This document shows, one piece after another, positions 7,712 to 16,730 of a stretch of DNA of 64,000 nucleotides (position 1 is the first letter of the stretch; each line of letters opens with the position of its first letter). The DNA comes from Granulicatella elegans (GTDB lineage: Bacteria; Bacillota; Bacilli; Lactobacillales; Aerococcaceae). The notes under the pieces were generated by a model. That model did not search any database. It was not told the DNA's origin and worked only from the letters and a program-made list of their open reading frames with translations. The stretch is taken from assembly GCF_020735385.1 (NCBI RefSeq), contig NZ_CP085953.1:1054001-1118000 (forward strand). The letters are read 5' to 3'. The position numbers and the translations under genes were made by a program.

Positions 7712-8479
7712 CTATATTAAATGATAATGTTTTAACCCTTGAATGACGCCACCTTTATCATGGTCTGCACTAACATAGTCTGCTTTTTCTTTTAACAAAG
7801 GAATGGCATTTCCCATGGCAATTGAAAAATCAACTTCTTGAAACATTTCTAAATCATTAGCACCATCTCCAAAAGCGTATGTAGTGATAGAATTCGTATT
7901 TAAGGTGCGAATTAATGCTCGAATTCCTGTTGCTTTAGAATTTCCAGCGGTAATGACATCCAATGCATAAGGGAAATTTCGAATGAATCTTAATTCCGGA
8001 AATGCTAGCTGATAAGCTTCATCATTCTTATCTCTTGAAAGTAATAATAGCATATTAACGGCATTCTCATTATAAAATTCTGGAACAATATCTGGTGTTG
8101 GTGTATGAATATATCCATAGGCTTCTTGTGCAAATGGAACTGTTTCGATGATTTTAAAGGCATCAATATTATAACATGTCATTCCATGACGATGTTCTTT
8201 TGCAAATTGTAGTAGTCTTTCAATCATTTCTTGTGAAATTTCATGATGAATTAATACTTCACCTTTAAAAATCACCACTTGTCCATTCATAAAAACTCCA
8301 GAATGAATATTCGTAGTGCGAATGACTTCCGAAACTTCGATAGGAGATCTTCCAGTTGCTAGAAGTGGTTCATACCCGTTTTCCTTTAATTGTTGAATCG
8401 CTTCTATGACATCAGGGGCGACTTGGCCTGTTTTGTTTAAGAGTGTTCCATCCAAGTCAAAAAATACTAAACCTTTCAT
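7712..8479 (-). CDS. HAD-superfamily sugar-phosphate phosphatase (Cof-type)
   Basis: A 255-residue haloacid-dehalogenase hydrolase. Motif I is FFDLDGT with the nucleophile Asp8 and the acid/base Asp10. The middle carries the IIB cap of the Cof family. The C-terminal motif IV is FGDGANDLEMF, followed by the AMGNA block. Such enzymes dephosphorylate sugar phosphates or flavin precursors; the substrate cannot be read from the sequence. It is the first gene of the minus-strand cluster with glutathione peroxidase and the split-barrel protein. Confidence 0.87.
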   Translation of the reverse strand: MKGLVFFDLDGTLLNKTGQVAPDVIEAIQQLKENGYEPLLATGRSPIEVSEVIRTTNIHSGVFMNGQVVIFKGEVLIHHEISQEMIERLLQFAKEHRHGMTCYNIDAFKIIETVPFAQEAYGYIHTPTPDIVPEFYNENAVNMLLLLSRDKNDEAYQLAFPELRFIRNFPYALDVITAGNSKATGIRALIRTLNTNSITTYAFGDGANDLEMFQEVDFSIAMGNAIPLLKEKADYVSADHDKGGVIQGLKHYHLI

Positions 8480-8505
8480 AAAAACCTCCTTTTTAAGTTA
8501 CGTTC

Positions 8506-8514
8506 ATTATATCA
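8506..8514 (-). promoter_or_regulatory. Promoter of the HAD-glutathione peroxidase cluster
   Basis: On the minus strand TGATATAAT gives a consensus TATAAT with a TG extension, about 30 bases before the HAD start codon. Confidence 0.6.
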
Positions 8515-8642
8515 CGAAAGTTCATGAAATAGGTGTTTGATGCTTAAATCATTTTACTCTAAAGAAATTAAGGACAATTGGTAGTAATTACGCTATTTTT
8601 ATGGTAGAATTGGAAAGAATATTAATAGAGGAGGAAGATCCT

Positions 8643-8876
8643 TTGTATCAAACAATTTTAACATTGATGATAATTATTAGTGTGTTACTAATTATTATTG
8701 TAGCTATGCAACCATCGAAAACTAATGCAGCAAATTCATTATCAGGCGGTGCTGAGCAATTATTTGGGAAAACAAAAGCACGTGGATTTGAAGCATTCTT
8801 AATTCGAGTAACTGTTGGATTAGGAGCAATCTTTATGATTTTAGCAGTAGCCTTAGCGTACATTTCATCAAAATAA
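8643..8876 (+). CDS. secG: Preprotein translocase subunit SecG
   Basis: A small inner-membrane partner of SecYE that helps SecA-driven export. The protein has two hydrophobic segments around a glycine-rich loop with the family motif LSGGAEQLFGKTKARG. I place the start at the TTG at 8643 (protein LYQTILTLM..., 77 residues), because AGAGGAGGAAG at 8628-8637 is ideally spaced for it. The in-frame ATG at 8601 would add 14 charged residues not found in the family and would put the ribosome site inside the gene. It heads the secG-est-rnr-smpB group, an arrangement common in Firmicutes. Confidence 0.92.
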   Translation: MYQTILTLMIIISVLLIIIVAMQPSKTNAANSLSGGAEQLFGKTKARGFEAFLIRVTVGLGAIFMILAVALAYISSK

Positions 8877-8887
8877 AAATGATTAAG

Positions 8888-8926
8888 CACAATGTTGAAG
8901 GAGTATCTCTAAGACATTGTGTTTTT
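8888..8926 (+). terminator. Terminator or attenuator after secG
   Basis: CACAATGT (8888-8895) pairs with ACATTGTG (8914-8921) and runs into TTTTT. It lies before the esterase start, so it may uncouple secG from the rest of the group. Confidence 0.6.
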
Positions 8927-8966
8927 CTATTATGGTAAATATTCATTAAAGGTAGGAGTGAACAAC

Positions 8967-9686
8967 TTGGAAGAAATATGGTTAGAAGAAACAACAAATA
9001 AACGGGCGGTTCTATTATTTCATGCATATACTGGGAAACCAACAGATCTGAGAATGTTAGCTTCATTTTTGCATCGTCATAATTATGCAGTCTATGTTCC
9101 AGCTTTTAGTGGGCATGAACATTCAAATGCATGTGAAATTTTAAAAGAAACACCAGAAAAATGGTATGAAGATGCAAAACAAGCAGTACAATTTGTTCGT
9201 AGTCAAGGGTATTCAACGATTGCTGCACTAGGATTATCTATGGGAGGTATTATGGTAGCGGCACTAGCAACCAATCAATTAGTAGAAATTGCCGGAACAT
9301 TTTGTTCTCCTGTTTCAAAAAGAAATGCGCAATTACCTGATTTGTTGAAAAGTTTTATGGCTTTTGCTACTCATTCTGGGATGTGTGAAGAGGAAATGTT
9401 CACATTAGGGAAAAAAGCAAAACAACAATTATTAGATTTACATCATTTTTCAGCTAAAGTTGCAGAAAAATTAGAACAGGTGACAGGTCCTTTTTATATT
9501 GCGCAAGGGGAATTAGATCGATTAGTCGATCCAAAAGTATCTATTGAGATGAAAGAAGCATTAGTAAATGCAGCTGTTGATTTTCATTGGTTTGAACAAT
9601 CAGGGCATGTCATTACAGTCGGAAAAGAAAAAGCAGAATTTCAAGAATCTGTATTAGAATTTTTAGACCAACAAGAATGGAGGTAA
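8967..9686 (+). CDS. est: Carboxylesterase (alpha/beta hydrolase)
   Basis: A 239-residue cytoplasmic alpha/beta hydrolase of the EstA/carboxylesterase type found next to secG and rnr in Gram-positive bacteria. The oxyanion region HAYTGKPTDL replaces the usual HGFTG motif. The nucleophile is Ser91 in GLSMGG; the acid is in GELDRLVD and the base is the His of SGHVIT. Start: the TTG at 8967 has AGGAG 8 bases upstream, whereas an upstream start at 8919 would overlap the terminator hairpin. The natural substrate is unknown; family members hydrolyse short-chain acyl esters or monoacylglycerols. Confidence 0.85.
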   Translation: MEEIWLEETTNKRAVLLFHAYTGKPTDLRMLASFLHRHNYAVYVPAFSGHEHSNACEILKETPEKWYEDAKQAVQFVRSQGYSTIAALGLSMGGIMVAALATNQLVEIAGTFCSPVSKRNAQLPDLLKSFMAFATHSGMCEEEMFTLGKKAKQQLLDLHHFSAKVAEKLEQVTGPFYIAQGELDRLVDPKVSIEMKEALVNAAVDFHWFEQSGHVITVGKEKAEFQESVLEFLDQQEWR

Positions 9687-9689
9687 GAA

Positions 9690-12047
9690 ATGAGAGAATC
9701 ATTACGAACGATTTTGGTGTCTTTTTTTGAAGAGTATGCACCAGAAAGTTTTTACGTAAAAGAAATTAGTGAACATTTTGGGATGAATCAGTCTCAAGAT
9801 TTTAAAATATTAGTGAAAGAATTAGCCGCTTTAGAAGAAGAAGGCATTTTAGAATTAAATCGTAACGGAAAGTTTGGTTTGAATCCTTTGAATCAAACAT
9901 TAAAAGGAACGTATCGTGCAAATGACAAGGGATTTGGCTTTGTTACTGTAGTCGAAGGGGAACCAGATATTTTCATTCCTCGTGGAGATACAATGAGTGC
10001 GATGGATGGAGATGAAGTAGAACTAGTAATTACGGAACCCGCCGATAGTTATCGTCAACGATCTGCTACGGGGAAAATTGTTCAAATTATTCAACGCAAT
10101 ACGACTCAAGTGGTAGGAATTTATACTCGATTCAGTTCAGAAACTGCAGAAGATACAGGGTATTGTGGTGAAGTAGTTGTCAAAGATAAAAAATTAGCAG
10201 GTACTCGTTGCTTAATTCGTCCAAATGGATTGCATCCAGTAGATGGAACAGTAGTCATTGTAGAATTAACAAAATACACGAATGAAAAAAATCGTTCTTC
10301 ATTAGAAGGAATTGTTGTCAAAGAAATTGGGTATAAAGATGCCGTTGGAATGGATATTTTAATGATTTTGCAACAATTACATATTCCAACAGAATTTCCG
10401 CAAGAAGTGATCGATCAGGCAAATCTTGTTCCTGAAGTGATTACAGATGAAGATCGACAAGGGCGTAAAGATTTACGGGAACAATTAACTGTTACCATTG
10501 ACGGGGCAGATGCCAAAGACTTAGATGATGCTGTTGCGCTAACAAAACGTGAAGATGGAACATTTGAATTAACCGTTTCGATTGCCGATGTATCGTATTA
10601 TGTGACAGAAAATTCAGCAATCGATAGAGAAGCATTTGAACGTGGAACAAGTGTGTATTTAACAGACCGTGTTGTTCCAATGTTGCCACAACGATTATCA
10701 AATGGAATTTGTTCATTACATCCACATGAAGAACGATTAACGATGTCTTGCCGCATGGAAATTGACCGAAGTGGAACGATTTATCAATATGAGATTTTCC
10801 CAAGTGTCATTCGTTCAGATATGCGATTAACATATAGTTTAGTGAATGAATTGTTTGAGAAAAAAGAAGTTGAAATTCCAGAAGAAATTCAGCAAATGTT
10901 GTTGGAGATGAAAGAATTACATCATATTTTAGAAAGACGAAGAAAAGAACGTGGAGCGATTGATTTTGAAACGCATGAAGCAAAAATTATTGTGGATGAA
11001 CAAGGCGTACCGATTGACATTCAAATTCGTGAGCGTGGAATTGCAGAACGATTAATTGAATCGTTTATGTTAGCGGCTAATGAAACGGTTGCGATGCATT
11101 ATCAACGAAAAAATGTTCCGTTTATCTACCGTGTCCATGAACAGCCACAACAAGAAAAAATGCAACGTTTCTTAGAATTTGTCACAGCATTTGGCATTAA
11201 TATTAAAGGAACGAGCGAAACCATTAGTCCGAAAAAACTGCAAAAGGCCTTAGATGAAGTTAAAGGAGAAACGTATGAAGCAGTTGTATCGACCATGATG
11301 CTACGTTCTATGAAACAAGCTAAATATGATATTACACCTTCTGGACATTATGGATTAGCAGCAGAAGATTATACTCACTTTACTTCACCGATTCGTCGTT
11401 ATCCAGACTTAATTGTCCATCGTATGATTCGTCAATACGAAGGCAGTGGAAATTTCTTATCGAAGCAACAAGAGGAATTGAATGCTTCTAATTTAGAGAG
11501 AATTGCGGATCAATCGAGCAAAATGGAACGTTTAGCAGTTCAAGCAGAACGTGAAGTAGATGCGATGAAAAAAGCTGAATTTATGGCAGATAAGATTGGA
11601 CAAGAGTTTGAAGGGATTGTTAGTTCTGTAACCAAATTCGGAATGTTTGTAGAATTGTCAAATACCGTAGAAGGTTTAGTGCATATTACGCATATGAATC
11701 AAGATTACTTTAACTTTATTGAAAGTCATATGGTTTTAATTGGTGAGAGAACAGGAGTGACTTATCGAATTGGAGATCGTGTTAAAGTAAAATTAATTAA
11801 AGTCGATGTAGAAGCACATGAAATTGATTTTATTTTATCAACAGATAATGCAGATTTGATTACTCAAAATAAACGTCCTTCTAAAGGGAAAGAAGCGCCT
11901 AAGAAAGTTGCGAAAAAAGAAAGCAGAAGTAAAAAATCGAAGAAGTCTTCTAAAAATAAAGGAAGACAACAGTTTAAAGCGCAAGCAAAGCAAAAGCGTA
12001 GAAAAAACATTCGTAAGGAGAATTCGGATGCCAAAAGGAACAGATAA
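9690..12047 (+). CDS. rnr: Ribonuclease R
   Basis: A 785-residue 3'-to-5' exoribonuclease that degrades structured RNA and works with tmRNA/SmpB in ribosome rescue. The N-terminal winged helix and cold-shock OB domains ([19 protein letters not shown]) precede the RNB catalytic domain. The metal-binding aspartates are in [14 protein letters not shown], and [18 protein letters not shown] is the other signature. An S1 domain ([15 protein letters not shown]) and a very basic tail complete the usual order. It starts 3 bases after est and overlaps smpB by 20 bases, so translation is coupled. Confidence 0.95.
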   Translation: MRESLRTILVSFFEEYAPESFYVKEISEHFGMNQSQDFKILVKELAALEEEGILELNRNGKFGLNPLNQTLKGTYRANDKGFGFVTVVEGEPDIFIPRGDTMSAMDGDEVELVITEPADSYRQRSATGKIVQIIQRNTTQVVGIYTRFSSETAEDTGYCGEVVVKDKKLAGTRCLIRPNGLHPVDGTVVIVELTKYTNEKNRSSLEGIVVKEIGYKDAVGMDILMILQQLHIPTEFPQEVIDQANLVPEVITDEDRQGRKDLREQLTVTIDGADAKDLDDAVALTKREDGTFELTVSIADVSYYVTENSAIDREAFERGTSVYLTDRVVPMLPQRLSNGICSLHPHEERLTMSCRMEIDRSGTIYQYEIFPSVIRSDMRLTYSLVNELFEKKEVEIPEEIQQMLLEMKELHHILERRRKERGAIDFETHEAKIIVDEQGVPIDIQIRERGIAERLIESFMLAANETVAMHYQRKNVPFIYRVHEQPQQEKMQRFLEFVTAFGINIKGTSETISPKKLQKALDEVKGETYEAVVSTMMLRSMKQAKYDITPSGHYGLAAEDYTHFTSPIRRYPDLIVHRMIRQYEGSGNFLSKQQEELNASNLERIADQSSKMERLAVQAEREVDAMKKAEFMADKIGQEFEGIVSSVTKFGMFVELSNTVEGLVHITHMNQDYFNFIESHMVLIGERTGVTYRIGDRVKVKLIKVDVEAHEIDFILSTDNADLITQNKRPSKGKEAPKKVAKKESRSKKSKKSSKNKGRQQFKAQAKQKRRKNIRKENSDAKRNR

Positions 12048-12492
12048 TAAAGTTTTAGCGCAAAATCGTAAGGCAAATCATGATTATACGATTTTAGATA
12101 CGATTGAAGCAGGTTTAGTGTTAACGGGAACGGAGATTAAATCGGTTCGTCAAGCTAGAATGAATTTGAAAGATGGTTATTGTAGTTTTAAAAATGGGGA
12201 AGCCTTTTTAGTAGGGGTTCACATTAGTCCGTTTGAGCAGGGGAATATTTTCAATCATGATCCGCTTCGTACGAGAAAGTTGTTATTGCATAAGAAGCAG
12301 ATTCAGATGCTTGAGCAAGAGGTAAGACAGGCGGGAAATACGGTTGTTCCATTGAAGGTTTATATTAAAAATGGGGTTGCCAAGCTTTTGATTGGGATTG
12401 CTAAAGGTAAGAAAAACTATGATAAGCGTGAAGCGTTAAAACAAAAAGATATAAAACGAGATGTACAGAGAGAGTTAAAAAACTATCGTTAA
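12028..12492 (+). CDS. smpB: SsrA-binding protein SmpB
   Basis: A small OB-fold protein that carries tmRNA to stalled ribosomes. The 154 residues include [27 protein letters not shown] at the start and the C-terminal [15 protein letters not shown] tail that enters the empty mRNA channel. The start is the ATG at 12028 (MPKGTDNKV) with AAGGAG upstream; the open frame extends 40 codons further into rnr, but those residues are not part of the family. The tmRNA gene itself often follows smpB but is not recognisable in the next 500 bases. Confidence 0.94.
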   Translation: MPKGTDNKVLAQNRKANHDYTILDTIEAGLVLTGTEIKSVRQARMNLKDGYCSFKNGEAFLVGVHISPFEQGNIFNHDPLRTRKLLLHKKQIQMLEQEVRQAGNTVVPLKVYIKNGVAKLLIGIAKGKKNYDKREALKQKDIKRDVQRELKNYR

Positions 12493-12498
12493 CTACGA

Positions 12499-12572
12499 AA
12501 GACTGTTCTTTTGTTGCAAGGGCGGCGGCAGCCTCGTTAAAACGAGTCTCTAATCCTACTACGGGAAGTCTT
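12499..12572. repeat. Dispersed hairpin repeat, copy 1
   Basis: A divergent member of the dispersed repeat found at 20987, 43021, 46658, 49625 and 51638. It opens with AAGACTGTTC and closes with GGGAAGTCTT, with the GGCGGCAGCCTCG core in between. An internal hairpin (CTCGTT/AACGAG) is also present. It follows smpB directly and could act as its transcription terminator. Confidence 0.6.
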
Positions 12573-12911
12573 TTCTTGTGAACGTTTATTTGTTGGAGTA
12601 TGTTAATAAAATAGATTTTGCATGAAAGTAGCGGTTGTACGTTTCCTGTTAATGCCACCCCATAAACTTTTATTCGTACAAAAAAATAAAAATACAACGG
12701 CCTTTTCAAGTAGCTTTGGTAAAGGAAACTGTCGCAACAGTTTCTATTACTGAAAAATTTGAGACCGAGGCTCAAATTTTAGCCGAGAGATTCGCTTGCG
12801 AAACTACTGGCGTCCATTGCAACAACTCCAAAAGTCCGTTGTAGTTTAATTTGGTTAAAACTGAAAATACCCTTTTCATAAAATTTACATTGCTTACATT
12901 GTTGGAAGTAG
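12573..12911. other. Non-coding gap between smpB and scrA with a run of hairpins
   Basis: No gene is supported here. Three hairpins lie close together: GAAACTG/CAGTTTC (about 12728-12747), AAATTTGAG/CTCAAATTT (about 12756-12779) and TTCGC/GCGAA (about 12790-12801). They look like remnants of dispersed repeats or a structured RNA. I searched by eye for tmRNA ends (GGGG...GGATTCGAC and the T-loop GGTTCGA-CTCC) and found none. Confidence 0.4.
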
Positions 12912-12940
12912 TTGACAAGTCTCTTGTTTTCTTTTATCTT
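12912..12940 (+). promoter_or_regulatory. Promoter of the sucrose operon
   Basis: A perfect TTGACA (12912-12917), a 17-base spacer and TATCTT (12935-12940). The putative repressor half-sites lie immediately downstream. Confidence 0.7.
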
Positions 12941-12947
12941 AAGTATG

Positions 12948-12972
12948 CAAACCGGTTCCACAGCTGGTTCCG
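12948..12972 (+). promoter_or_regulatory. Candidate ScrR (LacI-family) operator pair
   Basis: AACCGGTTCC and AGCTGGTTCC are spaced about 14 bases centre to centre just downstream of the -10 box. The first contains the perfect palindrome AACCGGTT, typical of LacI-family sites such as those of sucrose regulators. The position over the transcription start suggests repression. No scrR gene lies in the window. Confidence 0.5.
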
Positions 12973-12998
12973 AATTAAAAAAGAAAGGATAGTTCAAC

Positions 12999-14408
12999 AT
13001 GAATTATGATGTAATTGCAAAAGAAGTCCTTGAAAATATCGGAGGACGTGAAAATGTTAAATCTGTCGCACACTGTGCAACACGCTTAAGAATTATGGTT
13101 TTAGACGAATCAAAAATCAACAAAGAAGCGATTGACCAATTAGAAGGAGTAAAAGGCGCATTCTTTAACTCAGGTCAATACCAAATTATTTTTGGAACAG
13201 GAACAGTCAATAAAGTCTATGAAGCTGTTGCCCGCTTAGGAGTAGCAGAATCTTCAACAGCACAAATGAAAGAAGAAGCAAAAAAACAAGGAAATTTATT
13301 CCAAAGAATGAGTAGAACATTCGGAGACGTATTCGTTCCAATTATCCCCGTCTTAGTAGCAACAGGATTATTCATGGGATTACGTGGATTATTAACAAAC
13401 CCAATTTTCTTAGGATTATTCGGAATGACACCTGACGTCATCGATAAAAACATCTTATTATACACACAAGTATTAACAGATACTGCTTTTGCTTTCTTGC
13501 CAGCCTTAGTGGCTTGGTCAACTTTTAAAGTGTTTGGCGGATCACCAGTACTTGGAATTGTTTTAGGATTAATGTTAGTCAATAGTGCTTTACCAAACGC
13601 TTATGTAGTAGCTGCAGGTGGAGCAGAGCCAATCGTATTCTTTGGATTCATTAAAGTAGTAGGTTACCAAGGGACAGTCTTACCAGCATTCTTCGTTGGG
13701 ATGATTGGTGCTAAATTAGAAAAATGGTTACGTACAAAAGTTCCAGATGCATTAGATTTATTAGTAACACCATTCTTAACATTCTTAGTAATGAGTATTC
13801 TTGGATTATTCATTATTGGACCATTTTTCCACTCGGTTGAAACAGTCGTATTAAATGCAACTAAATTTGTTTTACAATTACCATTTGGTTTAGCAGGAAT
13901 TATTATCGGTGGATTACAACAAGTTATCGTTGTTACTGGAGTTCACCATATCTTTAATTTCTTAGAAACACAATTATTACAATCTTCAAAAATTGCTACA
14001 GGTGTGGAATTAAATCCATTTAATCCAATTATCTCAGCAGCAATGGCTGCACAAGTAGGAGCAACATTAGCAGTTGCCTTCAAAACAACAGATACAAAAT
14101 TAAAAGCTCTAGCATTACCATCAGCATTCTCAGCTGCATTAGGAATTACAGAGCCAGCAATTTTCGGGGTTAACTTACGTTTTGGTAAACCATTTGTAAT
14201 GGGATTAATCGGAGGAGCTACAGGAGGTTTCTTAGCAGCTTTATTCCAATTAAAAGCAACAGGTATGTCTGTAACAGTATTACCAGGGATGTTATTATTC
14301 TTAAATAGCCAATTCCCATTATATGTACTAGCAATCGCGGTTGCATTTGCAGTAAGTTTTGGATTAACCTATACAATCGGTTATAGCGACGATATGTTGA
14401 AAAAATAA
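12999..14408 (+). CDS. scrA: PTS sucrose-type permease, EIIBC
   Basis: A membrane protein that imports a disaccharide, probably sucrose, and phosphorylates it at C6. The N-terminal EIIB domain (residues 1-85) has the phospho-accepting Cys26 in HCATRLR. The C-terminal EIIC domain has about ten membrane segments and the family blocks GITEPAIFGVNLR and GVHHIFNF. At 469 residues it lacks the EIIA domain fused in many streptococcal ScrA proteins, so EIIA must be supplied in trans, for instance by a glucose-type EIIA. The next gene encodes the matching sucrose-6-phosphate hydrolase, which supports the sucrose assignment; trehalose-type EIIBC proteins are the main alternative. Confidence 0.88.
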   Translation: MNYDVIAKEVLENIGGRENVKSVAHCATRLRIMVLDESKINKEAIDQLEGVKGAFFNSGQYQIIFGTGTVNKVYEAVARLGVAESSTAQMKEEAKKQGNLFQRMSRTFGDVFVPIIPVLVATGLFMGLRGLLTNPIFLGLFGMTPDVIDKNILLYTQVLTDTAFAFLPALVAWSTFKVFGGSPVLGIVLGLMLVNSALPNAYVVAAGGAEPIVFFGFIKVVGYQGTVLPAFFVGMIGAKLEKWLRTKVPDALDLLVTPFLTFLVMSILGLFIIGPFFHSVETVVLNATKFVLQLPFGLAGIIIGGLQQVIVVTGVHHIFNFLETQLLQSSKIATGVELNPFNPIISAAMAAQVGATLAVAFKTTDTKLKALALPSAFSAALGITEPAIFGVNLRFGKPFVMGLIGGATGGFLAALFQLKATGMSVTVLPGMLLFLNSQFPLYVLAIAVAFAVSFGLTYTIGYSDDMLKK

Positions 14409-14420
14409 AATGTAAAAAAG

Positions 14421-14455
14421 AAAGTCGAAGCGTCGCACGATGGCTTCGACTTTTA
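14421..14455 (+). terminator. Hairpin between scrA and scrB
   Basis: AAAGTCGAAGC (14421-14431) pairs perfectly with GCTTCGACTTT (14443-14453). The T run is short and broken (TTTTAT), so it is more likely a partial attenuator or mRNA-processing hairpin than a full stop. Confidence 0.55.
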
Positions 14456-14473
14456 TGTAGATGAGGAGTATCA

Positions 14474-15889
14474 ATGAGTTTAATAAGAAAGAGTAATACT
14501 GGAAAATATGGCTTAGTGTATCATATTGTTCCTCCTTATGGATTAATGAATGATCCAAATGGATTAATTTATTTTAAAGGACAATATCACGTATTTTTCC
14601 AATGGAATCCAACGGATACAAAGCATGCGAATAAACATTGGGGACATCTTGTTTCTGACGATATGATTCAATGGAAAAGAGTAGAACTAGCATTAGCTCC
14701 AGACCAATGGTTCGATAAAAATGGCGTTTATTCTGGTAGTGCATATGTTCATCAAAATCAATTATGGTTATTTTATACAGGAAATGTAAAAGATGAAGAA
14801 GGAAATGCTTCTAGTTATCAATGTTTAGCTGTGTCAGAAGATGGCATTCATTTTGAAAAAAAGGGGTCATTATTCGAACATCCGAAAGGTTATACAAGAC
14901 ATGTTCGTGATCCAAAAGTTTGGTATGATGCACGTGTGGATCATTACTGGATGGTTGTAGGCGCTCAAACGGAAGATTTAAAAGGCGATACATTAGTGTA
15001 TCGTTCAGAAGATTTACTTCATTGGGCACTGAATAGTTCGATTAGTACGGAAGAAAAAGACTTCGGTTATATGTGGGAATGCCCAGATGTCATTCCATTT
15101 GAAGAAAAGGATGCGTTTATTTATTCGCCACAAGGAATCAAAGCTCAAGGAGAACGTTTTAATAATTTATACCAAACTGTAGTGCAATTAGGACAGTTTA
15201 CACTTGATGGAAAATTCATTGTAGAAGAGGACAACTTAATTGAAGTAGATGCTGGATTTGATTATTATGCTCCGCAAAGTTTCCAAGCAGAAGATGGTCG
15301 AATTCTTCAATATGGTTGGATGGGAATTCCAGAAGGAAAAGAAGGACTGATTCCAACAATTCAAGATGGCTGGATTCATGCCTTAACAATTCCACGTGAA
15401 GTATCCGTTCAAAATGGAAAATACCTTCAAAAACCTGCACATGAATTATGGAATCTAACAACTAATGTACAAAAAATTCAATGGAATACGACTCGTTTTG
15501 AATCGGTCTTTTCTTCACCAGCACAAGTGTGGACAGTGAATTGGAAAGAAGCTGTTCAAGATACATTAATGATTCAATTACGCAATGAAATTTTTATTCA
15601 ATATGATGCAGAAACTCAAGTATTATCTGTCAGTCGTACTGATTGGGAAACAGGAGAAAAAGAAATAAGAGAAAGAACCTTACAATCTCCATTACAACAT
15701 CTAAATGCATGGATGGATTATTCAAGTTTAGAATTATTTGTGAATGAAGGAGAAGAAGTATTCACGCTTCGATTCTTTACAAAGGAAGATTCTTTAGACT
15801 TCCTGGTTCAGCAAACGGTTGAGCAAGAAATGGAGATAGAAGTTTATAGTATGAAGGAAAGTGGATTTATCTGTGAATTGTTAAGTTAA
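14474..15889 (+). CDS. scrB: Sucrose-6-phosphate hydrolase (GH32)
   Basis: A cytoplasmic beta-fructosidase that splits sucrose-6-phosphate into glucose-6-phosphate and fructose. It is 471 residues long. The five-bladed propeller begins with the WMNDPNG-type motif, here GLMNDPNG, with nucleophile Asp27. RDPKVW is the transition-state stabilising motif and WECPD carries the acid/base Glu. A C-terminal beta-sandwich follows, as in all GH32 enzymes. GAGGAG lies 8 bases upstream of the ATG. No fructokinase or scrR follows, so those parts of the pathway must be elsewhere. Confidence 0.92.
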   Translation: MSLIRKSNTGKYGLVYHIVPPYGLMNDPNGLIYFKGQYHVFFQWNPTDTKHANKHWGHLVSDDMIQWKRVELALAPDQWFDKNGVYSGSAYVHQNQLWLFYTGNVKDEEGNASSYQCLAVSEDGIHFEKKGSLFEHPKGYTRHVRDPKVWYDARVDHYWMVVGAQTEDLKGDTLVYRSEDLLHWALNSSISTEEKDFGYMWECPDVIPFEEKDAFIYSPQGIKAQGERFNNLYQTVVQLGQFTLDGKFIVEEDNLIEVDAGFDYYAPQSFQAEDGRILQYGWMGIPEGKEGLIPTIQDGWIHALTIPREVSVQNGKYLQKPAHELWNLTTNVQKIQWNTTRFESVFSSPAQVWTVNWKEAVQDTLMIQLRNEIFIQYDAETQVLSVSRTDWETGEKEIRERTLQSPLQHLNAWMDYSSLELFVNEGEEVFTLRFFTKEDSLDFLVQQTVEQEMEIEVYSMKESGFICELLS

Positions 15890-15971
15890 GTGCGACAAAT
15901 ACTAAACGATTCTGTCATTTAAAATAGACTTTGGTTATAGATTTCTAATAAATATACTATCTCTAGAGGAG

Positions 15972-15999
15972 GCGTGCCAAATTTTTGGCGCGTTTTTTC
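15972..15999 (+). terminator. Terminator downstream of scrB
   Basis: A GC-rich stem CGTGCC/GGCGCG (extendable by AAA/TTT) followed by six T residues. It lies about 80 bases after the scrB stop codon and ends the sucrose operon. Confidence 0.75.
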
Positions 16000-16078
16000 T
16001 TTTCAAATTATTTTGGGTTGGTGAATAAGAACTACAACAAAAAGCTCAGCTATGAAAAAACGGCTGTTTTTTTTGAGT

Positions 16079-16636
16079 TTAAATATTTAAACTGTCATAA
16101 ACGGATTGTTTCATTTCTGAAATTTCAAGTACTCTTGTGTGTCGAATTTCTGCTTTTAATACACTTGTAACTGCTTTAGGAATTTCTACTCCGCTTCATT
16201 GACGTACTTCATCAATTAATTGTTGATCACTTAAAGTGGTAACGTTAGATTCTTTTACAGCCGATACAACACTTTGTGGGAATTTGTATGGGCTTGCTAT
16301 AGATACAATAACTGTAGGAGTGTTGTTTTTTGTTTCTTGTTGATATTTATCATAAGCAAATTGAGCTATTGCTGTATCATCAAAAGTTGTATTATACGCT
16401 GAGTGAATACAATGTTGTAATTCTTCATATGAAAAGTCAGTTAAAAATTCTTTTAAAATTGGGAGTGCAATTTCTTGATATGATTGGTGTTGCAATATTT
16501 CCCAGTTCAATGATAATTGTGGAATTGTCGTTGAAACGTATAACCCTCCATCTTCAGCAATCCCTTTTAAAATTGCTTGAGAAGCTGTTACACGATTGTT
16601 TTTATCTCGAGTACTAGTATAGTGTAATTCTGTCAC
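16079..16636 (-). pseudogene. thrC: Threonine synthase, decayed (internal deletion plus in-frame stop)
   Basis: On the minus strand the reading frame begins like threonine synthase (YTSTRDKN...AILKGIAEDGGLYV). After about 92 residues it jumps to the C-terminal part (TPTVIVSIASPYKFPQSVV). A normal enzyme has about 490 residues, so some 300, including the PLP-binding lysine and the catalytic core, are deleted. In addition a TGA at 16196-16198 interrupts the frame. Beyond it the same frame continues with a recognisable C-terminus (GVEIPKAVTSVLKAEIRHTR ... to the TAA at 16079-16081). The last step of threonine synthesis is therefore not encoded here. Confidence 0.87.
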
Positions 16637-16730
16637 AATTTATCTTCCTTTATCTTTTTTAATGCTTTGTATTTTACCATAATTTTTTCATGTGCCTACT
16701 AAGTTGAATAAAAGAGAATCTATTAAAAAA

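Noticed and set aside
8601-8642. ATG at 8601 as the secG start
   Set aside because: It would add 14 charged residues, and AGAGGAGG lies after it; the TTG at 8643 fits the family and the ribosome site.
8919-8966. Upstream start of the esterase at 8919
   Set aside because: It lies within the terminator hairpin after secG; the TTG at 8967 has AGGAG at the right distance.
12493-12998. Possible tmRNA (ssrA) after smpB
   Set aside because: None of the expected conserved ends, tag-coding segment or T-loop was found by eye.
16196-16198. TGA in thrC as a selenocysteine or recoding site
   Set aside because: The gene also lacks the catalytic core through a large deletion, and no selenocysteine element is visible, so a simple nonsense mutation is the better explanation.
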